64,000 bases of DNA. Source: Pomphorhynchus laevis (Eukaryota > Acanthocephala > Palaeacanthocephala > Echinorhynchida > Pomphorhynchidae). The stretch covers positions 29,454 to 93,453 of the forward strand of contig WNNJ02002794.1 of assembly GCA_012934845.2 (NCBI GenBank). Reading direction: 5' to 3'. A program made the translations under genes and the position numbers. Below, one piece after another: positions 27,501 through 42,500 of this stretch. The notes below the pieces were generated by a model. The model did no database searches. It was given only the letters and a program-made list of their open reading frames with translations, and was not told the DNA's origin. Each line of letters begins with the position of its first letter. Within the stretch, counting starts at the first letter, position 1.

Positions 27501-30500
27501 TTTGATCTGCTTATTAATTTGTGAATTTTCTTAATATTCATCCATGTTTGCATTTAATTCAACTTAATTTCTTAATTTAACATATTTTTAATGCAATTTA
27601 ATGCTATTTGAATATTTAAAGTTGTTGATATGACGAGTTTACTGTGATTTTAGATTCAAAATCATGCCACTTATTTTATTGATTCAATGTTTAACTATCA
27701 TTCGATGTTCACTAATTTCGATGCAATGATTGATCTCTTATTATGTGATAATGTGTGGACTGACCTCTCCTTATTGATAGGTATATAAGTTTTATTTGCA
27801 TTGCTACTTTCACGTATTAGTTATGATAGACAACATTCATGAAGAGGAGTTGCAATTATTACTTATACACATTATAACATGCTCTATTCATCAAGCTGTC
27901 ACAGGAAATACTCCCAGTGGACGAACAATCCAACAGGTTATACTTTTTGCAAATTTGAATTCAAATTTTTATTTTTTAGAATTTATTTACATGCCATGAT
28001 TACTGTCATTAAAGGAAGTGTTCAAAAATATGCAGATCAAATGAGCGATGTTGAACATTTCAGCACTTTTAGCAATTCGCGCTCAAATTCCACAATAGAT
28101 TTATTACATAATAGGAATAAAGCAACGTCTTTATGAGTAAAGGACACAAAAAAGTTTATTATAAAGCAATCATGTGAACACTCTTTACTCACATATGTAA
28201 TCAATGTTTTATCATAGCTTATTTCAGGATTTAACCGTTAACGTTAAAATTCGTTAACTGGTCATGTTTAAAAGTCTAGATAATACCCAATAGACAGGTC
28301 GTGTAGTACGTGAGGTGAAGGGGGTAGATCTGCCTAGATCTTGTTCCAGCAAGCGACCGCCTTAAGTATGACAGCCATTTGTCAAATGTTAATGAATGAA
28401 CCGTTGTAAGTTTAGTCTGAATTAACTAAACTAGATATACACAACCAGAAAAATAAGTCTATTATATCAAAAATATTAGAAAGAGGCGAGTTTTGAAGTA
28501 AAACACTCGCAAAATAAAAATGAACATCATAATAGTCAAACTATATTTCATAAACATATGAGATTAATAGGACATGATATTAAAAACTGTAAATTATTTA
28601 TTTTAGAACATATTATCGAAGAAAACATATCAATATTAAATCAACAAACTATTAGAAAAAGAAGATTTTTGGATTAAAACGCTTCATTCCATGTACCCAT
28701 TAGGATCGAATGACGTGGTACAAGAAATTGTCAGAAGTAGTATAATACATAATAAACAACTATATTATAATAATCCAGTTAAACGCAAACCAAGAAGTCA
28801 TGGTGATAAAAGGAATAGGAAAAATAGAGTTAAAAATATTAAAAAAGATATGTATATAAATGAACAATTAGAAATATTAAAAAAAAACTTTTACAGATAA
28901 TAAACTAAAAGATCTATATGTAAATATAAGAAGTTTTTCTAAACATATCATATGTTCAATAAATCAAAAATTAATTAACGACTATGATAGGCTAAGTTGT
29001 ATAATAGACAGTTATTGTAATACAAAATACTATAATCGTACAATAAATGTTAATAATAACAATAGAAAATATACATTAACCATAAACTTCATTAATAAAT
29101 GTATAGATAACATAAATATAGCCGGACTTTTAAATAATTCTAAAAGTAAAGAAATAATAGGATCAGATTTAAGTAAATATATTCCTAAAATAAGGTATAA
29201 ACTCCTACCACCATTAGGACGAAAAGTTTGTAATTATAATAAAGAATTGAAATATATATAACGATATTTATTGTTCAATAAATCAAAGATTAATTAGCAA
29301 TTATGATAGTTTAAATTGTATAACAGACAGTTTTTGTAATACAAAATAATATAATCGTACAATAAATGTTTTTTTTTAAATTGTGTTAATTTATTCAAGA
29401 ACATTCAAATAAAACAAATGTTAAGCGTAAAAATTTTACCTAATAATAAATCTGATTTACATCTGAAAATTTCCTATTACTTTTTTATTATTTGCAATCC
29501 TTATTGAACTTGGTTAATTATATTTGTTTAATTTGTTTGTTTTTTTGTATCAATTTTACGTAATATTTATTTAATTTTTGTGAACATTGCATTCATGTAT
29601 TTTTTAGATTAAAGCGGTGATTGTGGGAGAACATTATAGACATGAGAAGTATTTTTATTAAATAAAAATACTTCTCATGTCTATAATGTTCTCCCACAAT
29701 CACCGCTTTAATTTATTTTATTTCATTATTATAATTTTTGATACTTTTTTAAGTAATTTAATATATTTTTTCCTTTTATCTTGGGTTGCGGTTCTTTTTT
29801 CTTTGAAATTTGTCTTTTAAAAAACCTTGTATGGAATGTGTGTGAGTGTGTGTTTATAATATTTTTTCTTTGTAGTTTGGTTTTACAAAAAACCTTGTAT
29901 AGAATGTGAGTGAATATGTGTTTGTAATGTTTTTCTTTGAAGTTTGTTTCTGTTTTATTGTAATTTGTATAAATGGCAACTTTTGTAATTTTTTGTAGTT
30001 TCCTGACGATGATAGAAGTAGCTATTGAAATATCGGACATTAACGTTTTGTTGTATTAAAAAAATACTATTCTTTGTTCCATAAAGATTCTAGACATAAA
30101 AATGTTAAAAAAATAAATATTAAAACAACTTTTAAGAGATAATAAGCTAAAGGTTCCTTATGTAAATATAAGAAGTTTTTCTAAAGATATCATTTGTTCA
30201 AAAAAAATCATAGATAAATTAACGAATATGATAGGTTGAGTTGTATAATAGACAGTTATTGTAATATAAACTACTATAATTGGACAATAAATGTTAATAT
30301 TAACAATAAAAAATATTCACTGACCATAAAATTCATTAATAAATGTATAGATAAAAAATATAGGTGGACTTTTAAATAATTCTAAAAGTAAAGAAATAAT
30401 TGAGTCAGATATAAGTAATCAGAGGAAATACGTCATTAGCATGTATTTGGCCCCACTGCTATGTTGGATTGAGGAATAGGGTCCGAAGCTTGATAACATA

Positions 30501-33500
30501 GCATTTCCTCCTGATGACCTCATTTCTTTATTTATACATCATTTATTATTTATTAAACAATCTGCCATGGCCTGTCCCAAGCCCGTGCTGAGAAAGGAGA
30601 AGGGTTGATGATAGGCTTTGTGACAAGCCAGTCGTAAAACACCTCCGTCGCATCAAATCATCAATGCTACCACAACAAATACTTCAACAGGACTACGGCG
30701 TCCCCGGGAAGTGACGCGTTCAAATGCGGCCTGACCTGGCTGACAAATCACTAAGGGTCTCTGCAGTAAAAGCGGCTGTGGGGGCAACCGAGTAAGCCCA
30801 AAAACGAAGACAACAAATTTCCATGTGTCAACACTCAACGTCGGATCGTTGAGTAGACGATCTATTGAAATTACCGAAGCTCTGGAACGACGATGCATCG
30901 ACGTATGTGCGTGCAATACAGGAAACACGTTGGTCGGGTAACAAATAAAAAACATCGGTCATGGTTTTAAGTTAATTTATTACGGCACACATAGGACGAA
31001 GTACGGTGTCGATATTATCGTCTCTGTTCGTTTCCAAGATAGGATTGCAGAAGTTCATCGGTACGACGACCGGTTGATGAAGATCGTCATCGCTTTTGAT
31101 AACTACAAACTACACTTTTTCAGCGCATACGACCTACAAACTGGCTGTGATGAGATAGTTAAAGACACGTTTTGGGCGCTGAAGGACGAAAAGACCGCGG
31201 AAATACAGAAGGGTGACATGATAGTTATTGCAGTACAGTCTGTATTGATAGTTATTGATAGTTATTGTACAGTCTGTATAGTTTTGCAGTACAGACTGTA
31301 TTGCAGTATAGCAATACAGTCTACACGTACTAAAGTGTCTGATAACATGTTACATATCACGGACATGTCGGCAGCACAAAAGAAGGATACGTGTTTAATA
31401 AGGAAAAGGCTTCAGATGACGAAACAATGATGGCCATCGGATCCTTGATTACACATATGCACATGATTTGGTCATTTGCAATACATGGTTCCAAAAGCGT
31501 ATATATAATATCATCACCTTCTACAGTGCTCAAAGTTCCAAGCAAATCGACTATATCCTAGTTCGACGCTCTGACTTGAAGTTAGTTACCGATACAAAAT
31601 CGATTCCATATGAGACGATTACCACACAGCACAGACCTGTTATCACCACGTTTGGTATCTCGCCGCCTAAACATATCCACGAAGAAGGAAACGGGAGATC
31701 TCGCATCAAGTGGTGGAAATTTAAGGGTAGAGAGTCGAACGTTATCTCCCACATACAACTTACACCTATAACAACGGTAAACGAAGCTTGGCAAGGAGTA
31801 AAAGCGTTAATAACGCAAACAGGTCGAGAGATTCTCGGCACTACAAAGCCCGGCAGACGACGAATATACAGAACAACGTGGATGTGGACTGAAGATGTCA
31901 AAACAAAAGTTCTAGAAAAGAAACGTCGTTACCATGATTTTATTGCAAATAAAACCTCAGGAAATTTGATTAAATATAATGAGGCCAAACGAGAGGCGAA
32001 GAAGGCACTAACAATGGCTAAGAAGTTTGAAGAGTTCTACAAGAAACTCGACACTAGTGAAGGTGAGCGCGAAATATATGGGATTGCTAGGAAAATACAC
32101 CAGAGGACATAAGACACTGAAAGCGTTTACAGAATCAATGACGATAACGGTGTTTTGCTGTGCGAAAAGCATAAAGTTCTGGTTAGATGGCGTGATCATT
32201 TCATGAAAATTTCAAGCGAAGAGTTAGAACATCCACCGATGCTGTATGTACCGCATGTCGATGGACCTGTTCTGGCCATAACATCTATTGAAGTTGAGAA
32301 CGCGCTGCAACAAATGAAGTGCGCAAAAGCGACAGGATCTGACAAACTGGCTTCCGAACTTTGGAAGTCCAAAAGCTGGAATCTTGCAGGATAGCTAGCC
32401 CAATTTTTAAATTAGATAGTCATGGAAAGACAAGCACTAGCCGATTGGAGTTGCAGCATACCATATCCATTTGGAAACAAAAAGGAAACTCAGCTGATTG
32501 CGCAAACTACTGTCCAATCCATCTCCTCTCGAATCCCTCAATGCAAGGATTCGAAATATCATGGATTTGGCTATAAACCAATGCGGTTTCGTCAAAAGTT
32601 GCGGTACTATTGACGCGATTCATGCAGTCCGCCTTCTTCTTAGGAGATACTGTGAAAAACAAAAAGCCATTCACTTTGCTTTTATTGATCTCGAGAAGGC
32701 CTTCGATCGCGTCTCACACGAGGTTATCTGGTATGCGCTGTAATGACAAATACCAGATAGCGCAACGACGTTATGATAGCGTCTGTTAACAAAAATGACC
32801 TTCATAACCAGGTTAAGGCATGGAGTACCCGGCTCAAACAGTTTGGCATACGCCAAACGAGGAGCAAGACCTCATTCAGACGTCAACATTCAGATACCTT
32901 GGATTCACCATTACATCAGACGGCGATCTTCATACAGAGGTTTCGACACGAATAAACGCAGCATGGATGAAGTGGCTGTCAGTAACCGATGTCTTGTGCG
33001 ATCCAAAGATTAAAGATCTCATACAATCAAAAGTGTACAGAAAAGTAGTCGAACCCGTCACAACCGCATGTCAGCAACCCTGGCATGCGTATACAATGTA
33101 CAACCGTTGTGTTTTTGCATTATCAGTATAAATTAGCTCCTGACTTGATCATTTTGCACCTGGTATGCGTTCTACACAAAGCTTTCTAGATTTCAGACAG
33201 GCAATTTTTACAAATTGCATTCGGACCATTACGCGAGCAACAATACTCCGCTGAAGCGGAGCATTGTATATATTTCAAATATAGATTTGAAATATAAAAA
33301 TTGTAAATTAAATATAGATTAAATAATAGCAAAAATAAAATTTTTAATTCGTTAAATAAATAATGACTTAAATTTTTACTTATTAAAAATAATTATTCTT
33401 TCTTATTTCAATTGAAATTATTTAATTATGGGAAATGCTATAAATAACGACAGAAATACAATTTACATTATAAATTTGTTGTAAATAAGCAAAAGCTTTA

Positions 33501-36500
33501 CAAATTATAAGAAAACGTCACAACTAACTCTAAAGACATTAAGTATTGCAGTTTATAAAAGAACAATAACAATTTTAATATTGCCAGTTTCTTATTGATA
33601 TTCATTTTCTAAAATTGTTGGAAATCTAAATTCAATTTTGTATTTTCTGTTTAGTCATCCCAGAAGAATTCTAAACTAACAGAAGACTTACGTGATCAAT
33701 TTACAAAAGCATTTACAAAGCACATATCTGAAATTATGACAACTGTAAGTTGATAATAATGTTGTCTCCATGAGATAAATTGAGATAAATTTTGATTGCT
33801 GAATATGGAAGTAGCAATTGATCCGTGGCAATGTTCAGCCTTTTGTGTTTTAGATAAAATATACAATTTGGGCAACAACCAAATTGTCGATTATTTTTAA
33901 AATTTCGCTAGATGCATCTTCAGAAAAGCACGTACAATTTGTTTTTAGAAATTGCACGTCTTTTATGATTTAAAAAGTATGCAAATTTAATGAATATTAA
34001 TTTATTAAAAAAATTAATATTTGTTGTTATTATAAATAGTTGATAATGATCCACTATTGATAAATAATTATTGAAGCTGGATAATATATATATCCAGCTC
34101 CAATAATTATATATAATGATCATATATATAAGTATATATATGTATATATATGTATTTTTATCTTGACGATAAAAATAAATTAAAGTTTATAAATAGTTGA
34201 TAATGATCTATTATTGATAAATAATTATTGGAGGTAGATCGAAGAAAATAGTTAATTATTTTTAATATTTCGCTAACTTCTGTTAGCATCTTCAGGAAAT
34301 TTCCTAATTTTCTGTCATCAGGACGAACTGATTGTCATTTCAATGAACTTATGAGGATTTTAAATAGTTAATACTGATCCATTATTGATAAATAATTATT
34401 ACAGCTGGATTAAAGAAATAAATTGACGATGAAAATAAATTAAAGTTTATAAATAGTTGATAATGATCAATTATTGATAAATAATTATTGGAGCTGGATC
34501 AAAGAAAATAAGAAATTATTTTTAATATTTCGCTAACTTCTGTTAGCATCTTCAGGAAATTTCCTAATTTTCTGTCATCAGGACGAACTGATTGTCATTT
34601 CAATGAACTTATGAGGATTTTAAATAGTTAATACTGATCCATTATTGATAAATAATTATTGGAGCTGGATCAAAGAAAAGAAGAAATTTTTTGATATTTC
34701 GCTAACGTCTGTTAGCATCTTCAAAAAATTACGAAATTTCTAAAATTACGTAAAATTCTTCAGGAAATTACCAGTAATTTTCTGTTACAAGAAATTTTCT
34801 GAAGATGCTAACAGAGTTTAACGAAATATCAAAAAATTTGCTCCTTTTTTGATCAACTCTAATAATTCTTTAATAATTTATAATTTATATTTTTTAATTG
34901 ATAATTTATAAATAAATTATCAATTATAGTTTTGTATATTATTTTTATTATTCTAATAAATAATTAAATCATAAAAGTTATTCGTTAATTTATTATTCTT
35001 ATTATTCGATATTCGTTACCAAGCAACGAATATCGATCATCGACCTCAGTGTGTGAGCCAAACATACAAGGATATATTGGCTCGGTACTTAATTCTATGC
35101 AGGAGACAATTATTAAAAATCTACGGGCAGCAAAAGCCTCTAGTGAAAAGCTCGACCAAGAAGATATTTTGAGCAATGCGAGTGGAATTCTGTGTACCGC
35201 AATTGAGCATGCTTCAACAACAGGGGCTTCGTCATGGCTATCCGGATATCCTACATTCGATCGAGCAACTCGATTAAGTAACATCGAGTTTTGTGATTCT
35301 ATTTCTTCTAGATACGGAATTACGCCTAAATCCGCACCAACTCAATGTAAATGTAGGCAGATTAATACAGTTGCCCATGCTCTCTCATGCCCATTCGGTG
35401 GTCTTCCGTCGATGCGACACGATGCCGTGCGCGATTTTATTGCCTATCAGCTAACAGAAACATCGTATAACGTACAAGTCGAGCCGCTGCTTACACCAGT
35501 CCCGCCAAACTTTGACTTTAGAAACGGCTCAACGACAAAAGACCGTGATGCTAGGCTCGACATTGCATGCTCAGGGTTGTTTGATGATAGCAGTGAGCGA
35601 ACTTTCTTCGACATTTGCGTGTTTAACGCTTTCGCTCAATCCAACTCCTCCAAGACACCAGAGTCCTGCTATAAGTACCACCAACAGCGAAAGCGCAGTA
35701 AATATCTCGAAAGAATAACAGAGTTCGAGCGGGGGTCTCTTGTACCCGCCGTCTTCTCATTCTCAGGTGGAAGCGGTGAAAATGCCACACAACTTTTAAG
35801 ACGGATCGCATCTAAATTGGCAAATAAGCGAGCAAGCAGATACCCCGAAGAGCTTACAAAGCTTAGAACGCGTATAGGCCTATTACTTGCAAAAATGACA
35901 TCGCGATGCATCAGAGGAACGCGATCTGCAATCGGACGTCCAGAATTTTGAACCCAAACTGAACTTAATTATCATTTACGGGCCCATTTGCGGGTAACCC
36001 AGAGATTGTAAAATAATAATAATAGATTGTAAAAAAATAAAAAAAAACTAAATAATTAAATCAGCTAACTGAGTCCACGTATTTAATATAATTATAAACT
36101 AAACAAACATAATAATGCTAAATCAAAATTTAATAATTAAATGATAAAATTAATAATTGTTTTTAGATTTTCTATAATTTAAATCAAGTTAAAATAAAAA
36201 ATTGAAATTTAAAATAAACGTCATTTTTATGAATTGACTAATAAATAACAGACGTTGTATCAGAATAAGGATTAGAGGTCATCAGGAGGAACTGCTATGC
36301 TATCAGGTTTCGGCCCCTAACTTTTCTACCCAACATAGCAGCGGGGCCAAATACATGCTAATGATGTATTTCCTCTGATAAAACTATCTAGTATCTTATT
36401 CTAATACAAAGTATATTATTTATTATCCATCCATAAAAATTTGCCACTTAAGAGTTTAAATTTATTCTTTATATTATTGTGTTGATTTATATATTTTACT

Positions 36501-39500
36501 ATTTTCTGCTTGATGTTATTTTTATAGTAACCTAGTTTAAAATATGTATCTATTAAATTATTTAAATGATTTTGAAGAAAGCCAATATCATTTACATATT
36601 GTTGCAATTCTTAAAATTTCATTATTTGATGTATTATATTTTATATTATATGGTATGCATGAATGCTCATGCAAAAATATGTTTCTTGTAAATTTAAATA
36701 TGTCATCTTTACGATATAAATTAATAGTAGTTTTAGTTAAGGTTAATTAAATGTTTATATCTAGATATAAACATTCTTTATCGTTAATATTGGTTTTGTT
36801 AAGAATAAGGATTATAGGTAATCAGAAAGAACTGCTATGCAATCAGGTATCGGCTCCCTATTCCTCGATATCTTTATTATTTATAAAGATAAATAATAAA
36901 TAATTCTATAAAATTTTTAGATTTTATATTTTTATCGTTTAGTTTTTTCTATAATATTTTATTGTATAGATTGTATTGTATAGACTATCAAATCAGCTAA
37001 TTGAGTCTACGTATTTAATATAATTATAAAATAAACAAAACATCTTCTTATTCTTCAGCCTTTGTCCCGCTTTGAGGCAGGGTCGGCTATGCGAGATTTA
37101 GCCCTGCATTTCGCTCTATTTTCGACTTGGTCAGGGTGAAGTCTAGCTGCCTTGAGATCTGTGTGAAGGCCATCTAACCATCGGTGCTTGGGTCGACCTC
37201 TCGGGCGTTTGCCTATGATCTCATACTTTAAGGCGGTCTTTGCAAGGGAAAAATTTTTACTCCGCAACACGTAACCATACCACCGGAGTCTGGCCCCTTG
37301 CATTTTATTTACGATAGGGGCGACGCCGTATCTTCGGAGGATGTCCATATTTCTCACGTGTTCATACCGGGTAATTCCGCTTTTCCACCGCAGCATTTTC
37401 GTCTTTATAACCGCAAAGTGTCGTTACGCTGCCTTGGTAATTGGCAAGCACTCTGTGCCGTACATAGCCACAGGGCGAATGATTGAGCGGTATATCTTTG
37501 ATTTCAGGTGATCCTTGATGCGATGGTCACATAAAACACCTGTCGTCGCTCGCCATTTTGTCAACGCTGAGCTTATTCGTGTATTGACTTCATAAGTCAC
37601 GTCGCCGCTTGTCGAGAGTATGGTTCCGAGGTACTTGAACCGGTCCGTACGTCTCAGGTCAAAGCCATTAATATTGATGGTGCCACTTTCATGTGGGTCT
37701 GTTGTGAGGTATTCGGTCTTGTCTAGATTAAGTCGTAGTCCGTATTGTGCGAGTCGGTTATTCCATACAGTAGTTGATTCCTCCAGGTCCTTCTTGTTGT
37801 CCGCCGCCAGCCAGACATCGTCAGCGTAAAGAATGGTATATGGAATCGACTTTCGGATATCACGCGTTATAGCGTTCATAACTGTGTTGAATAATGCCGG
37901 TGAGAGAGCACTTCCTTGATGGACCCCTACTGATATTTGAAATGGCTGTGACATTCCAGCTGCGCTTAGAACCCGACTTTCGGTATTCTCATAGAGCAGC
38001 ATCACCCATCGGATTAGATGTTCCGGGACTTGATGCTGACGCAGCGCATACCATATTAATTCATGTGGTACACGATCAAAAGCCTTTTCCAAATCCAAGA
38101 ATACAACGTTGAGCGGCTGATTTTTCTCCAAGTGTTTTTCTAGGAGCAGTCGTGCTGCGTAAAAAATAAAATAAACAAAACATAATAATGCTAAATCAAA
38201 ATTTAATAATTAAATAATAAAATAAATAATTGTTTTAAAATTTTTTATAATTTAAATCAAGTTTAAATAAAAAAATGAAATTTAATATAAACGTCATTTG
38301 CTAAATAGAAATTTAAACAAAAATTTAATACAAAAATAAATAAAAATAAATAAAAATAAATAAATAAAAAACTAAAAATAATATAAATAATAATGCTAAA
38401 TCAATTAATTAAAATTTTATAACAAATAATTTTGATAATAAATAATTATAAATAATTGTTATAGGTGTTTAACTTATATCGAAAAAAATGAAAAAATTGA
38501 AATTAAAAATAAAAATCAATTTTTATAAATTGACAAATAAATAACAAACAATGTATAAGAATGAGGATTGAGGTCATCTTAAGAAACTGCTTTGCTATCA
38601 GATTTCGGCCATTATCCCTCGAACCAACATAGCAGCCAGGCCAAATACATGCTAATGACGTGTTTTCTTAATTTTGTATTTTTTTGTTATTGATAAATAA
38701 CAGACGTTGTATATATATTATTGTGGTATATACAAATATTATCGTTGTGTTTACAAATAGTAGAAATAATAGTTTAAATAATACCAGTTTATAGAAATTC
38801 AGAAAATTGATTTTTTTTTGAATTTTTAAGTTTTGACTTTACCAAACTTTTCATAAAATCAAAACCTCTATTAAGTTATCTTACATTTTACTTCTAATAG
38901 TTTGGAAGTACAATAGTGATAAGAAAAGCATAAGTCTTATAAAAAATGTCTGACATACGACGATAATTTCTATTTTAGCAAATGCATAAATAAATGTTTT
39001 GCAATAAATTTACGTATATGTGCCCTGCTTTAGTTAAATTTGATATTACTTTAAACACCGTAATGTATTCAAACCTACAAATTTTTTAATATTTTGATTG
39101 AAAATTCGATATCTTGAAAGTTATAAAATTATAGCGTTCAATTCGGATTTTTTAGAATTATAAAAATCCTGAACTTTTGCGTGTCGGAAACGTTTAAAAA
39201 AACGTTTTTATATGTTGTCTTTCAAAAAATGCTAATTGATTATTCTCTTTTATGTTAATTTTATGGTGTTATTTTACTACTGTAAAGTTTCCTATGGATT
39301 TAGTATCTATGCGAAGAATCAAAAGTGGTGGAACTGCTGAGTCTTATTCCATTAATGAATGTGAATGAATTTCAGTCTTATATTGAAGAACATCAATTCA
39401 ATATTGTGATAGATAAATGTAAAACTCTAGCGGAACGAACCATTAATTCTGAGGTTAGTGTATGGTAAAGAGTATTTGTAATAAAAGTAATTCGAAACTT

Positions 39501-42500
39501 TTTTAATTTTAATTGATTTGAATGCCAAGTCAATTTCGTTATAATTTCGGTTATTTTATAAGCAAATTAATAATCAGATCAGGTTACTGAGTCCACGTAT
39601 TTAAAATTATTTATAAATTAGAAATAATGTTTAAAAATAAAATAATTAAATAATAATTCATAACTTTTTTATTTAAAAAAACTAACATAAAAACAACAAC
39701 ATCAAGCTACATACACTAAAATTCTTCAATTTGCTGATTGTCGAAAAGCACTTATGCACAAATGCAGCCATTTTCGCCAATTTAAGACAATGCTCAAATC
39801 TCGTATCGTTTGTTGTCAATCTTCCTCATTCTTGTTTGCTTTCTTAGTTGCTATTCGCATTAGAATAACATTCTCATTTTGAACAACTCCACCTGTAGTA
39901 GATACAATAAATAGATGAAATTCAAAATGCTCAATCGATGTGACCCATTCTCCGTATTTGACATATTTTCTTTTTGCGTGGTAAGTGTCTGGGTTCATAG
40001 AGTCGTTGAAATAAGACGGTGCCAAATAACTATATACACATATGTCAAACATGGGCCGGCATGTCTTATTCCCAAAGAGACCATCGCAACTTATATCTAA
40101 GCGAGCGTCCCATTCTCTAATGGTGCTTGACTTTCCGAACACAAGATTTTCCTGTAAAACTTGTAATCCAGGCTCAACGATTAAATTTGAGCATACTTTT
40201 TCAAACTTATACGCAATGAAATCTGTTACTAAATTGTGGCGTATTATTATCATACATCCTACTCTACATGAGAGAGCATGTCTCACCGAACATACTTTTT
40301 AACATGAACAACACTTGGGCGCATCTATGAACACAGGTTGTTACGCACAGACAAAGCGTCACGAAATTCTTTCTTCGATAACAAGTCGTTTAGATGCTAA
40401 ACAATCTAGCAGATAGCCACAAAAAAAGCTCACACGTGACGCACAACCCCAGATAAAGATTTGTTTCAGATTCGAAAAATAAATCAATTGAATAACAAAT
40501 AATAATTAATAATTAATTTTTATATAAGACTCTATATAACTTATACCTTAGTTTCATGATGCTTTACTTTAAAATGTAAATAAAGTTCTCACCAAAAATA
40601 ATAACAAACATAAAACTAGAAACTAAAAAGATATAAAATTCTACATTTCAATAAATATGGCAAATCTAATAATTAAAAATTAAAAATTAGAAATAATAAT
40701 TTAAGATTTTATTCAACTTTTATTTATTTAACGATAAAATTAAAAATTTAAAATAAAGTCAATTTTTGAATTGAGTATAAATAATAAACTATGTATCAGA
40801 ATAAGGATTAGAGGTCATCATGATGAACTGCTATGCTATTAGGTATCGGCCCATAACCCCTCTAAAACATAACTCCTCTACCCAACATAGCAGCGGGGCC
40901 AAATACGCGCTAATGAAGTATTTATTGTGATGAAATTTAATTATTAATTATTATATTCTAATATTATATTCTAATATTATATTCTAATATTATATTATAT
41001 TATATAATAATATAATATATTTTTTTTTATTTTATAATATTTTTTATTTAAAAAACAAAATACTAATAATCACAACTGTAGGTTCTCGCAAATGGGCCGA
41101 TAGCTCACAAAGTCAAAACATTGATCCGTGTTTATATTGTTTTATTAAATATCAATCAAATTCTTGGCTTCCGAATATAATATAATATTAATAATAATAT
41201 ATTATAATAATATTATATTCTGTATTATTTTATATTAATATTATATTCTATTATAATAGAATATAATTTTTATGATCCATAAAAATTTTACGCTTAAGAT
41301 TTTAAATTTATTTTTGAGATTATTGTGCTGATTTATACATTTTTTATATTCTGTTTGATTTTTTTTCGAAGAATATATAATTTATAAGTAAAATAAACTC
41401 ATTAATAAAATAAACTACAATAAACTACTCTTTTGATGTATTTATAATATGCATCTATTAAATTATTTAAATTATTTTGTAGAAAGCCATTATAATTACA
41501 TATGACAATTCCTAAAATTTCATTATTTAATATAATATATTTACTATTTTATATGACTATATATTTTACTATTTTCTGTTTGATGTTATTTTTATAGTAA
41601 CCTAGTTTAAAATATGTATCTATTAAATTATTTAAATGATTTTGAAGAAAGCCAATATCATTACATATTGTTGCAATTCTTAAAATTTCATTATTTAATG
41701 TATTATATTTTATATTATATGGTATGCATGAATGCTCATGCAAAAATATGTTTCTTGTAAATTTAAATATGTCATCTTTACGATATAAATTAATAGTAGT
41801 TTTAGTTAATGTTAATTTAATGTTCATATCTAGATATACACCTTCTTTATCAGTAATATTGGTTTTGTTAAGAATAAGGCTTTCTGGATAAAATTTTTCA
41901 CTAATTGAATAAAAATTATTAGAATTAAATACACATATATCATTAATGTATCGAAACATATATTTCATATATTTATATTGTTTAGATTTAGTTTTTATAC
42001 AGTTATGAACAAATTCATATTCTATAAAGCTTAAAAACAAGTCAGCTATAATTGGGCTACTATTACCTCTCATTGGAACACCTTTTACTTGTCTAAATAT
42101 AGATGTCCCTACTTTTAAATAATTTTGATTTATCAAAATATTTAAGGATTCTATTAATTCAATTTTATCCATATATTTATATTTATTTGATGGTTTAATT
42201 TTTGTTAGATAGGCGTTATAATTATTATAACATATATATGTATATCTTTTTCCGAATATAAGATTAATTAATTTTACTAGCGCTTCTTTAATATCTACTA
42301 AATCTAGATTTGTATAAAGCGTACTAAAATAGCATGTATTTATATTTTGAAAATTTATTCCTTTTGTCTGCTCTAAAAATTCTTTTGTAAAATTAATACT
42401 GAAATGGTGTTTTATACCAGTATTAATTTCGATTACCTTGCAATATTTTTTAAAGTGTGCTTTAATTACTTTAAGTATTTTATTCATATAGACAGAAAGT

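Larger units (their letters stand above)
36990..38300 (-). repeat. DR-1 copy split by an RTE insertion
   Basis: AAATCAGCTAATTGAGTCTA to 37043 and AATAATGCTAAATCAAAATT from 38184 are consecutive in other copies. The RTE at 37044-38165 and one copy of the duplicated target sit between them. Confidence 0.85.

Noticed and set aside
29729-30040. 103-codon minus frame
   Set aside because: Lies over an imperfect ~68-bp tandem repeat; Lys/Thr/His-rich repeats reflect the DNA repeat.
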